Shown: piece after piece, positions 22,392 through 33,007 of the stretch
Position numbering within the stretch: the first letter of the stretch is position 1
Layout of the letters: every line of letters starts with the position of its first letter
Assembly: GCA_963921425.1 (NCBI GenBank)
Contig: OY992840.1
Coordinates: 2,544,501-2,608,500, forward strand
Source: Dryas octopetala
Lineage: Eukaryota > Streptophyta > Magnoliopsida > Rosales > Rosaceae
Direction of reading: 5' to 3'
Length of the DNA: 64,000 nucleotides
The notes under the pieces: generated by a model
Told to the model about the DNA's origin: nothing
The model's database searches: none
The model's input: the letters and a program-made list of their open reading frames with translations, nothing else
Position numbers and translations under genes: made by a program

Positions 22392-25300
22392 TGAAACGCC
22401 TCAAACCTCGAGCCATGAAAATACTGAACATCAAACTGTTAAATCTGCTTTCTCTTACTTTTGAGCCATACACAACAACATAAGTAATTATAATTTTGTC
22501 AAAAACCTTTTAAACAAACCACTAAGTAAAAACAATTAAAAAATTTTCTCTGGGTCCCACTGCCTCGTCTTCTCCCCACTACTTCCTCAGCCTGCTTTAC
22601 CTGCAAAACAACTACACCCACACTGCACCATATCCATGGTGCACCGAGTCAATCAAAGAAATAACCCGGTAAGCTCACTAGAGCTCGTATAAGTGAAATG
22701 ATGAAATAATTATCCTCAAATTGCATATTTGATAATGATCCACAATATAATAATAATAATCACTCCACCATTCTGGCCAATCAATTGCCAAATCATCAAC
22801 TATTAACCTTAACCTCAATCATTCACATCCTCATTAATAACTTCAAAACACAACTATATGCCTATACCATTTCTCTAACTGATTCACGATAATCAAATCC
22901 ACTCATCATATTCCAAAATCTTTCGACAAATTATCAACATTCTCATCCTCAAGATTCAAGCCTAAACTTAACCATATCCTAGCAAACACTGCAGACAAGC
23001 AACCAAACAAACAAACAGACTATCTAGTTTCACTCACATCGCTCTTTGAGATCCTCCCAGCTTTAAAACTTCTTTCAAAAATCTCCTTTCAAAAACCATT
23101 TTTAAATCCCTTTAACCGTAGATCAAGCTCTGAACTGAATTTATCCTTGGAAACTGATATCTCGAAACACTTATTCTTATAATTCACATCATTCTCGTAC
23201 CTGTACTATAGACAATGTCCTGGCCACAATCCCGCGCTCGGGCAGGCTCAAATCCTAGCCATAATCTCGCACATAGAGGTCATTCCGAACGAGCAGACTC
23301 GTATCCTGGCCACAATCTCGTACGGAGGGGTCTCTCCGCACAAGCAGGCTCGTATCCTGGCCGCAATCTCGTACGGAGGGGTCTCTCCGTACAAGCAGGC
23401 TCATATCCTAGCCACAATCTCATACGGAGGGGTCTCTCCGTACGAGCAGGCTCGTATCCTAGCCACAATCTCGTACGGAGGGGTCTCTCCGCACAAGCAG
23501 GCTCATATCCTAGCCACAATCTCATACGGAGGGGTCTCTCCGTACGAGCAGGCTCGTATCCTAGCCACAATCTCGTACGGAGGGGTCTCTCCGCACAAGC
23601 AGGCTCGTATCCTGGCCGCAATCTCGTACGGAGGGGTCTCTCCGTACAAGCAGGCTCATATCCTAGCCACAATCTCATACGGAGGGGTCTCTCCGTACGA
23701 GCAGGCTCGTATCCTAGCCACAATCTCGTACGGAGGGGTCTCTCCGCACAAGCAGGCTCATATCCTAGCCACAATCTCATACGGAGGGGTCTCTCCGTAC
23801 GAGCAGGCTCGTATCCTAGCCACAATCTCGTACGGAGGGGTCTCTCCGTACAAGCAGGCTCATATCCTAGCCACAATCTCATACGGAGGGGTCTCTCCGT
23901 ACAAGCAGGCTCATATCCTAGCCACAATCTCATACGGAGGGGTCTCTCCGTACGAGCAGGCTCGTATCCTAGCCACAATCTCGTACGGAGGGGTCTCTCC
24001 GTACGAGCAGGCTCATATCCTAGCCACAATCTCGTACGGAGGGGTCTCTCCGTACAAGCAGGCTCATATCCTAGCCACAATCTCATACGGAGGGGTCTCT
24101 CCGTACAAGCAGGCTCATATCCTAGCCACAATCTCATACGGAGGGGTCTCTCCGTACGAGCAGGCTCGTATCCTAGCCACAATCTCGTACGGAAGGGTCT
24201 CTCCGTACGAGCAGGCTCATATCCTAGCCACAATCTCATACGGAGGGGTCTCTCCGTACAAGCAGGCTCATCCAATCCGTACTCGCATTTCCAACTCACA
24301 ACATTTTTCCCAAAATTTCTCTGAACTCTGCCGAATCCTTCCGAATTTGATCCCCGCTTATAAACCATCACTTGTCTGTCACTCGAAACATACTGACTTT
24401 TCCTCAATAATTAGTTTGATCATTTGTATGTAATAACTGCCTAATCATCAATCATTAACCTCGACTATAAATAATCCTTCTCTAATTTGGTGACTCTCCT
24501 CTAAGCAACGCTATAATTCCCAATTAATTCCTTCGCCTCAAATCCTCGTCAATTCATTCTCCTATTTCAAATCCTACCCTTCACAGTGGCATTGCTCGGA
24601 TACCAAATCCGGCAGCATAACGGCATCGGGAATGATATTTCCTGAATCCGTATACCTGTTAAGACCAGACAACCAATATTTAAATATTCAGGTTTCACAA
24701 TTTGGCCGTTCAATGACCGAAATGGGCGGTAACCACCACGCACGGTGGCTGCCCAGCCTCAAATTACACACAATACTCACCAACACGTAAACAGACCCTA
24801 GGGTTGGCCTCTAAGAGTCCTGGGAAGGCTGATTAACAAGAAAAACCACCTAACTCGCCGCCACAAGTGGCGGAGCCGTCGGTGGCAGCGGCGGCACAAA
24901 CATAGAAATATCCAAATTCAACTCCAAACAATCCTAATTATATAATAGAACCTTCAATTGTACGTAAACATCACAAATTTGAGTCCGATTTCAAGATATT
25001 CAAAATAGACCTAAACCTTAAAATCGAATTTCTAAAATCTCAAAATTTAACATCAACACCTTAGGGGAAAGATTACCCGTACCTAGAGGATCGATTTTGT
25101 CAACTGGATCGAGGGCCAAATCTCGCCGGAAAAGCTCGAACTGGCCGGAGAAGCCGCCGGCCTGAAATTGCTCGATCTGCCACCGTGAGGGGTCGTCAGA
25201 GCTAGGGGAGGACGTGGCTGGACTCGCCGGGGCCTGGGGAAGAGAACCCAGGTGGTCCGGCGTCCCGTCGTCGCCGGAAAAAGGAGATCGCCGACGAGGG

Positions 25301-25730
25301 CCTCTCTCGGTCTTCGCGTCGATCCGTTGCGATGGTGGCTTAGGTTGGTGATCGACGGCCAGAGGGAGGAAGGGGGAGGGACGGCGAGGCTGGTGGGCCG
25401 AAAACCCAGCCCATCCGCCGCCGGACGCGCCGCCACGCGCCGGTGGCAGATCGGCGAGAGTGAGGGAGGGAGAGACACACGGGAGAGGGAGAGGGTCGGG
25501 GAGAGAGGAGAGAGAATCGATAAAAATCTGGTTTTTGGTTTTAAAACCCACTTTTGTAAAATTTACAAGTTTGCCCTTTACTTCAAATGCCCGTAACTTC
25601 CAAACCATAACTCCGATTGACGCGTGCCGCGTGTCTACGAACTCGTGAACTCGAGACCTTTCCAACGTGCCCAAAGTCAAAGATGAAAGTTCATTAGTTT
25701 TAAAAGTCAATTTTGGGTCGGGTCGTTACA
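22392..25730 (-). repeat. Inner solo LTR nested in the solo LTR at 21477-26712
   Basis: Starts TGAAACGCCTCAAACC and ends GGGTCGGGTCGTTACA, with TSD CTACC at 22387-22391 and 25731-25735. Landmark blocks (for example CCATATCCATGGTGCACCG and CGGCAGCATAACG) occur once in the outer copy and again here, explaining the internal duplication of the 5.2-kb block. It is longer than its relatives (3.34 kb) because of the expanded 51-bp array at 23213-24275. Confidence 0.85.
23213..24275 (-). repeat. Expanded 51-bp minisatellite in the inner solo LTR (about 21 units)
   Basis: Highly uniform tandem units with the core TACGGAGGGGTCTCTCCGTA, itself a hairpin with 6-bp arms, followed by an AGCAGGCTCRTATCCT spacer. 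Units alternate in a higher-order pattern (CGTACGG/CATACGG; GCACAAGC/GTACGAGC), suggesting growth by multi-unit duplications. Because 51 is divisible by 3 and no phase contains a stop, frames of 369 aa (plus) and 375 aa (minus) arise; they are not genes. Confidence 0.95.
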
Positions 25731-26717
25731 CTACCCCACCCCAAACAACACACAAATTCACACCAAAAACAACGACGGACCTTAAAAAGACTCCAGGAGT
25801 TTCCGAAGAGGCACAACGACCGAGAAAAAACCACCAAAATCGCCGCCACACAAGGCGGAGCTACAGTGGCCGCGGCTGCAAAATAGGGGAATCAAAATCG
25901 AATCACAAATGGGTCAAACATGGACACGAAGGAGACGTCGAGAGGAGCCAAAACGATACCTGGGTCGACGGCCAATTCTCGCCGGAAATGGCCGAAACTG
26001 GCCGGAGAAGCCGTCGGCCTTGGAACTTCGATTCGCCGTCGTGGGAGGTTGTCGAAGCTAGGGAAGAGTACGGGAGGCTCGCCGAGACGAGAGGCAGAGG
26101 ATCCAAGTGGTGGGAAGTCGCGGCGTTGCCGAAAAATCGAGATCACCGGCGAGGAGGAGCTCAGCTGTTCTGCGTCGTGTCTTCGTCGTGGGTGATCGGC
26201 TGGAGAAACGGAGGCCACTGGGAGAGAGAGAAGAGGGAGTCGAGCAGCATGGGCCAAACACCCAGCCCAGCCGCCGCCGGACGCGCCGCCACGCGCCGGT
26301 GGCAGGAATGGCGAGGGTGAGGGGCGAGAGAGACTGACGCGCGGGGGAGAGAGAGAGAGAAAGACAGAAATGAAGAGAGAGAGAGGAAATCTGACCTTTG
26401 GGTATTTAAAACCCACTTTCGTAAAATTTACAAGTTTGCCACTCACTTCACATGTCCGTATCTTTCAAACCGTAACTCCGATTGACGCGTGCCGCGTGTC
26501 TACGAACTCGTGGGTTCGAGACCTACCCAACGGACCCAAAGTCAAAATCAAAAGCCCATTTGTTTTAAAAGTCAACTTTGGATCAAGCCCAATTTAAAAC
26601 AAAAATTAAAAATTAAACCAACTCTTTTAAATTTCCAAATAAATCCCCAAAATCCTTAAAATAAATTTGCAAAATATTTGAAATAACTCCTTGAAAAATA
26701 CGGGGTCTTACATGGGA

Positions 26718-27251
26718 TGATTATAAATGGTCTTCGATTTCGTACCAAGGATAGAGAGACATGTACACAAAATAATGGTATTTCGATCACTTGAAACCAC
26801 AACAATTTGTAGAGCTAGTGCAAGAGACAATGCAATGGTCAATGAGAAAGTCATTTACTATGGAGTTTTGACAAATATCATTGTGCTGTCATATAGTGCA
26901 TTTGATTTTGCACTATTCAAGTGTGATTGGGCAAACATTGTGAATGGTGTCAAAGTTGAGGATGGATTCACTTTAGTTAACCTCCACCAAGGACAGAGTC
27001 AATTTCAAAGGGATCCTTTCATTTTAGCATCACAAGCTAAACTGGTTTTTTATTCTAGAGTGGAAGAAACTTCTAGTTGGTATGTTGTCATCCAACCACC
27101 ATCAAGAGGCTTTCAAGAGTTGGAGATGTGTGATGAGACTGAATGTGGGCCATCTACTCCATTTGATGTTTCAAGACTTAATGACAATGATAATGATGAA
27201 GAAGAAGAATATGCACGGATGGGTTTAGAAGGGGTGCTTTGTGATGCATAG
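26718..27251 (+). pseudogene. TNP2-type CACTA transposase, DUF4216-like C-terminus
   Basis: Continues the TNP2 remnant after the solo LTR. NGLRFRTKDRE leads into a DUF4216-like segment (VIYYGVLTNIIVLSYS, LFKCDWANIVNGVKVEDGFT, then LVFYSRVEETSSWYVVIQPP), finishing with an Asp/Glu-rich tail and a stop at 27249-27251. A frame change near 26785 lies between the two parts. DUF4216 normally closes TNP2 proteins, so this is the natural C-terminus. The segment from 26830 to the stop is otherwise well preserved. Confidence 0.82.
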
Positions 27252-27667
27252 TGTAACAATTTGTGTGATGGCTAAAAAAAAAATATAAAGATTGCATTAA
27301 ATTGGTGTACAAGAAATTTAATGTCTTTTGATCAATTTGTATTTATATATAGCTGGACTGCTAGTTCATGTTGAGTTTAATATATGCTATCTTTCTTTTG
27401 CATACTCCTATGGATTTTCTGATTTATATTTGTTGCTAGTTAGAATCATGTACATGTCTTTTTTTTCTAAGGTTTGTTGCTAGTTGAAGAGAACAATAGC
27501 TTAATTTACTGCTTCATCACTAAATCAAGTATATGTCTATTTTTTTTAACAGGTTTGTTGCTAGTTTGAAAGATCAATAGCTTCATAGCATCATTGCTAA
27601 AGCCTTTCCAGGCCACAAGATATCTGGTTGTGAGGTAAGGCATGCCACCTTGTGTTTATGCTAGTGG
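27252..27667 (+). other. Intergenic/5' region of the second CACTA gene
   Basis: AT-rich spacer after the TNP2 stop. It includes an imperfect duplication around GTTTGTTGCTAGTT (near 27470 and 27550). A short exon-like stretch at about 27600-27635 ends GGTTGTGAGGTAAGG, a plausible donor whose intron contains the solo LTR and whose acceptor is near 33008. The protein part is too short to identify. Confidence 0.45.
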
Positions 27668-29466
27668 TTTATTGATGAGTGTTCATTTTACGTTATTTTA
27701 TGATACTAACTCCCTAACCTAGAGTGTTAGAACTCGATACTTTGGTGTCTGTTATCTTGTTTTTGTGTTTTTAGGTCTAATGAAGTAAAAATAGGAAATA
27801 GGAGCAAATGGAGCCGTTTTGGGACATTTCCTGGACAAACTAGGAAACGAGCAGAAATCCTAGTCAAATGAGGATTCCTAGTCACAAGAGGAAACATCAA
27901 GCCCAGAACCATCATTGTCAAGTCAGAAATGAGAAATCCTAATTGAAACAGGAATTCCTGGTTGAACTAGGAAACCTAATCCTACTAGGAAAAGGAGTTC
28001 TGATGAGACTAGGGGTCACTTGGGGCAATATGGTCATTATGAGAAGTTGAAATGGACAAGGAATCCTACATCTACAAGGAATCCTAGTGGGACTAGGAAA
28101 GGTTGGTCAAAGTCAACTCTATCAAGTCAAGGTTCCAGAAGCTTCTAGAAGGTGGTGGACATCCATGGAAATGAGGGGCGAAATGGAAAGTTAAAGTCAA
28201 TGGTCAAGGGTCAACTATGACATGTCATCAAGTCAAATGGGCCATGGGCCTATGTGGAAGTTAATGGCCAGGTGGTAGCCCATGCATACATGCGCATCCT
28301 ATGCAAGCCCATGCGCCTAAACCTAGCAGCCCAAGTCCATCACGCCATGCAAGGTGGCAGCCCATGCACTGAAACCCTAGGGCCTATGTGCATCCCATAC
28401 AGCCATACGCAAGCCATGCAGCCCAAGTCCATCACGCCATGCAAAGAGAAAGCCCAAGGAATCCTAGCTTAAAAAGAAGTCAAAACCCTGGAAAATAGAG
28501 CACCAATTTCGACAGCAATTTTGTAATTCTCCAGAGAGAACCAGGTAGCATGCCATATATGGTTGGAAAGATACGGATGTTAGCTTCGCAGGAAATTTTA
28601 CGGATTTCAATTCTGAGTTTTCTAGCTCAAGATATGGCCATTTTAGTGAAGGTAGCGCAGCAGTTCCGCGAGCTGAAAATAAGTTACGCCCAAAAAGAGC
28701 CCAAATCAGCCCAAAGCCCACTTTTGGCCGAAAATTAGAAGTCTTAAGGAGCAAGAAATTCACTTAAGCCCATGTTCTTTTAATGAAACCCTAGCCGCAC
28801 CTTGTCTTCTCCTTGCCTCCCAAGGAATCCTCATCTCACCTCTATAAATATATCCTATTCTCTCATTGTTTAGGGTTCCCATATTTTTATTTTTTCAGAA
28901 TTCAGAGAGAGAGGGGGAGGCCGAATTTCAGAGAGAGAGAGTGAGAGGGTGGCGCCACTTGAGGGAGAATGAGAGACCATGTGCCGCAGCCCTAGCTCAC
29001 CTTTGCCGTGAGCCTCCTTGCTGCTATGTCTCTCCTCTTCTTCTCTCTTGTGCCGCTGCCACCCTCTTGTGATGTTCTTTGTTTTTCTTTTGATTTTCTT
29101 CTTTTTCTTTAATTAATTAGCTTGTTCTTGCTTTCATTGTGGATTTAATTATTATAATGGAAATTAGATCTCTTATTTTCTTTATTATTATGTTTTGAGT
29201 TTTTTTTATTGCTTTGCTAAGTTGGATGATGAAACTTTAATTGTGAGTTATGCAATGGTGACACTTGTGATTTAATTTGATGTATGTAGTAAGTCCTTGA
29301 TCTCTAGTAAAATTGACTCTATTTGTTTCGCATCTTTGACTGATCACCTTAGGTTGCATGCATCTAGATTTATGTTGTGGAACTAAACAAGCTCGAAAGG
29401 ATGATAGTTTCAGTAGGCAACAAGTGGATATCCTAAGATAATACTCATGAGAAAAGGGATCATAGA

Positions 29467-32399
29467 TGACAGGACCGCTCCCGGATTCCACCCTGAATCC
29501 CGGAGAGGTCCTGCGGGAATCCAAATCAAGGAAAATCCTACCGAAAATTCGGCAGAACCTCCCCTGAAAATGGACTAACCCAGAAATTCCGATACCTGTT
29601 AAAAGCACTTCTAAACCGCAACCACCTCTACCACAACCAAAAAGGGTCTCAGACCCAACAAATTTCACAGAGAATCCAACTTAAAGTTTAAAGTGGTTAT
29701 CAGAGCCTCTAATCTATTACAAAGAATTTTTTCAAAAATTAAAAGGCGCCTACTGGTCCGAGAAGGAATAGAGATGTAACCGCCTCGACGTGATTGGCTC
29801 GACCTCCACCAAAGCTACTACCTGGGGGGACAATTTAAAACAAAACAAAATAAACCGTGAGATAACTCAGTGAGTGGACAGTTTAATAAAAAAAAAAAAA
29901 AACATAAGTAAAATTTATGTTTCAGAAAATCTTTCAAAACCACGTTTAACTCTAAAACCTCATGTCACTTTTTAAAATCATTTCCATACTTTAAGAGAGT
30001 TGTAAAACTAATGAGACCCAAAACAAAGATAAATCAAAACTCATTTCTCAAAAGCCACCCCTCTAAATAACAAGTCACAGTAATAATAAAATCAAAATCA
30101 TTATAAAACTCGAAAAGTAGGTTCTCACTTAAAATCCATATTTAAACTCTTGAAAATACTAATTTCATTTTCCACCATGCTATATACCCTGAATAACCTG
30201 GCCATACACCTGTGCGGAATTCCTGCATCGCACAGGCAGGCAATATCCTGGCCATACATACGCGTGGAGTAAATCCAACACGTGCAGGCAATATCCTGGC
30301 CATACACACGCGTGGAGTAAATCCAACACGTGCAGGCAATATCCTGGCCATACACACGTGTGAATAAAATCAGCACGTGCAGGCAAATCCTGGTCGTACG
30401 TGCTCGTAGAGCAGCCCCCAAAGGGCGAAGCATCCCGACACACGGCCCAAAGCCTATATGTGTGCCGTGATGGGTCCCAAAGACCTATGTATCTGAAAAT
30501 CTGGAGGGTACTGCAAAGGGTGGTTTGAAAACCATTTTTCTCCATAAACCAAATAATAGATCCTTTTCTCATTGAAAGCAAATATTTTCGAAACCTTCCA
30601 ACAAAACTTAAATCAAATGCCAAGGTGTATTATTTCAAATAAACATGAAACAAATCCAAACTTTCGACAATACCCAAATTATTAAATAAACCACGTGAAT
30701 AAAACAAGAGACTAGATTCTTTTCCAAAGTTCAACAACTCAAAAAAATCAACATGTAAATCTAGGTTTCAAAACTTATTTATGAACACATTTTGAAATCC
30801 AAAATCCATTGCCATTGGTCAAATCCCAAATTAAAATCAACATCACGGAATAACTAAAATGATACGATTTTTATAACTTATTAAGGATTAAACAACCAAC
30901 TCAAAGATTTTTATTTCTCAAACAATAATTAGAAAACAAGTATAAATTAAATTATAAACTTCCATAAGCATTTTCAAAATCCTAGCTCCGATCCTCTGCC
31001 GAATCGTTTCGAGCCGCGGTCGTCTCGCCTATAAAATAGACAATCGACGAAATATAATTAGTTCCGACTCAAGGCACTTAAATGTAAATGTGTGCTTAAC
31101 TTAACGTCACACCCGCCTCCCATTCTAGTTCGACGATTCCCAAACTCCACTCATAGACCCAAAACTCCTACATAAACACTCCGGAAGTTCCCCGGCTCAG
31201 CCTAACCAAAAACGTCCTAACCAAGATCAATAACTTACTCCACAATTGCCCAAAATTAATCCTTTATTCACAAATGGCAGCGGGGGTTCGGACTCACTGT
31301 AGGAGCCGTCCAAAGTGGCTGCCCCAACTCCAAATTCAACCAAGAAATGCCTAATTCCTCAAACCCACTCAATCCTTCAATCTTAAACCAATATTGGGAT
31401 TCCTAGGAATAAAATTTATTATTTAAAACGACAAAAACAGCCCTCTAGTCCGAAAATTAAAGAACAACCCGAAATGGCTTCAAAACCCAGAAATTTCCAA
31501 TTCCTATATACTCGAAATTAATCAACATCAATTAGGAAAATGAAAACCCAGAGGAAGAGGAAGATATCTCACCAAATATAGGGATGAAATGGGCTGAGAT
31601 TTGGCAGGAATCCGGCGAGCAGTGGCGGCGGGCTGGGCTTCCTCTGGCCTCGTTCTCGCGCGTGTGGGAGCTGGGCTGGCTGGAAGAGGGTCGGGCCGAG
31701 CTGATCGGCCGACGGGGGAGGTCGCCAGGGGTCGGGGTCGATGGGATAGCCGCCGAAAGTGGCTGGGTTGGCTGGGTTGGCCGCGCGCAGAGGAGAGAGA
31801 AGAGAGAGAGAACTCGGGGAGAGAGAAGGCCGGGGGGGTGTTCGGCGCGGTGGGGTGGGGTCACGCTGGTGAGGCTGGCCGGCGAGGGGCGGTCGACGGC
31901 GAAGGTGGTGGCTGCTGGGTTGTGGGCGCCAGGGAGGGGGTGCGGGAGAGAGGAAAGAAAATGGGGAGAGAGGGTGCGGGGAGAGAGGATAAATAGAGGG
32001 AGAGAGAATATTCTAGAGAGAGAGAGAGAGAATCTTCTAGAAAAAAAATCTGATTTTTAAACCCAATTTGTCCATTTTACGAAATTGCCCCTTGCTTCAA
32101 ACGCCCATATCTTTCAAACTGTAACTCCGATTGACGCGTGCCGCGTGTCTACGAACTCGGGGGATCGAAACCTATCTAACGGACCCAAAGTCAAAGTCGA
32201 AAACCCATTTATTTTAAAAGTCAACTTTGGGTCAAGCTTAAATTAAAATAAAAATAAATATTTAAATCAAAACCCTTTTTATTTTCCAAATAAATCTCAT
32301 AATCTTTAAAATGCAATTCCACACCTAAAAAAAATCTCTTAAAAACATAGTTAAATAAAAATTTAAATTTCTAGTAAAAATTTGGGTCGGGTCGTTACA
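29467..32399 (-). repeat. Solo LTR, Ty3/gypsy (TGTAACGACCCG-type), nested in the Athila-like solo LTR
   Basis: A 2.93-kb copy starting TGACAGGACCGCTCCCGG and ending GGGTCGGGTCGTTACA, with TSD ATAGA at 29462-29466 and 32400-32404. It is the same family as 43077-46067 and more distantly related to 14298-17077, sharing GATTGACGCGTGCCGCGTGT. It contains a short 48-bp tandem array and a GC-rich, GA-repeat-rich stretch near 31600-32040. Frames there (158 and 131 aa) are compositional. Confidence 0.87.
30190..30395 (-). repeat. 48-bp minisatellite inside a solo LTR (about 4 units)
   Basis: Tandem units with the core ATCCTGGCCATACACACGCG then ACACGTGCAGGCA. The repeats are 16 codons long, giving short repetitive frames on the minus strand. 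The array occupies a place similar to the 51-bp array in the related LTRs but has a different unit. Confidence 0.85.
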
Positions 32400-33007
32400 A
32401 TAGATGACATACAGTACATTAATTTGGAGCTATGCGCTATGTGTTTATCGTTTTCACAAAACTTAATGACTCTTGCATGGGTAACAGCTGCCTTAGCTTA
32501 ACACTAGGGAACATGCAAGTTAACTGACTAGGGGAGGCCCAAGAAGCTCTTAGTATATGCATAAGGAGAACAATAGTTAGGAGTGTCCTCAAGAAGGCCT
32601 TCGGCTGGTAAACGTTATTACATTTATGCATTATCTTGAATTGCTTGGTTGTATTTCCATCAATTGGTGTGGATTTTGAATTCTTATCATTGCAATTGTG
32701 TGTGTGTGTGTGTGTATGTGGTGTGTGTGAGTTTAACAATCTACAAACCCCCCCTGCCGTGTGTGTGTGTTTGGTGATTCTAGTTGGTAAGTTGAATTGG
32801 TTTGATGTGTATTTACCTATTCCTCGTGGGATCGACCTCGTACTTATACGCTATGCTTACATGAGCGATTCGTATACTTGCGAGCTACAACTTGGTATTC
32901 GTTGCTAAATTCCAAGTAAAACAAGTTGTACAAAAAGGAGCAACATTTATGCTTCTTTTATACTGACACATATACTAATACACTTTTAATTACGTGATTC
33001 TATTGTG

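Larger units (their letters stand above)
21477..26712 (-). repeat. Solo LTR (Tekay/Del-type), containing a second solo LTR
   Basis: Begins TGTAACGCCCCGATC and ends GGGGTCTTACA on the plus strand, with TSD TGGGA at 21472-21476 and 26713-26717. Without the inner insertion it is about 1.9 kb (21477-22391 plus 25736-26712). It is the reverse-oriented relative of 14298-17077 and is inserted in the coding sequence of the TNP2 remnant. Frames within it, such as those at 25667-26446, are GC/CT-rich LTR sequence. Confidence 0.85.
27673..32945 (+). repeat. Solo LTR, divergent Athila-like family, containing another solo LTR
   Basis: Starts TGATGAGTGTTCATTTTACG and ends AAGGAGCAACA, with TSD TTTAT at 27668-27672 and 32946-32950. 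Without the insertion at 29467-32399 it is about 2.3 kb. It shares blocks with the LTRs of 50959-63226 (GGTAACAGCTGCCTTAGCTT and GCCCAAGAAGCTCTTAGT) but has a different 3' end. A (GT)n microsatellite sits at 32695-32770. It lies in an intron of the TnpA-like gene. Confidence 0.88.

Noticed and set aside
23213-24275. CRISPR-like array
   Set aside because: The 51-bp units are head-to-tail with no unique spacers, and the sequence is from a plant.
23215-24407. Long overlapping reading frames of 369 aa (plus) and 375 aa (minus) with a 17-residue period
   Set aside because: They are produced by the stop-free 51-bp minisatellite in a solo LTR; the period equals the DNA unit and both strands stay open. 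They are not repeat proteins.
32695-32770. (GT)n tract and long T-runs (also 54171-54204, 34577-34594) as regulatory DNA
   Set aside because: Ordinary microsatellite or homopolymer variation inside transposon sequence.
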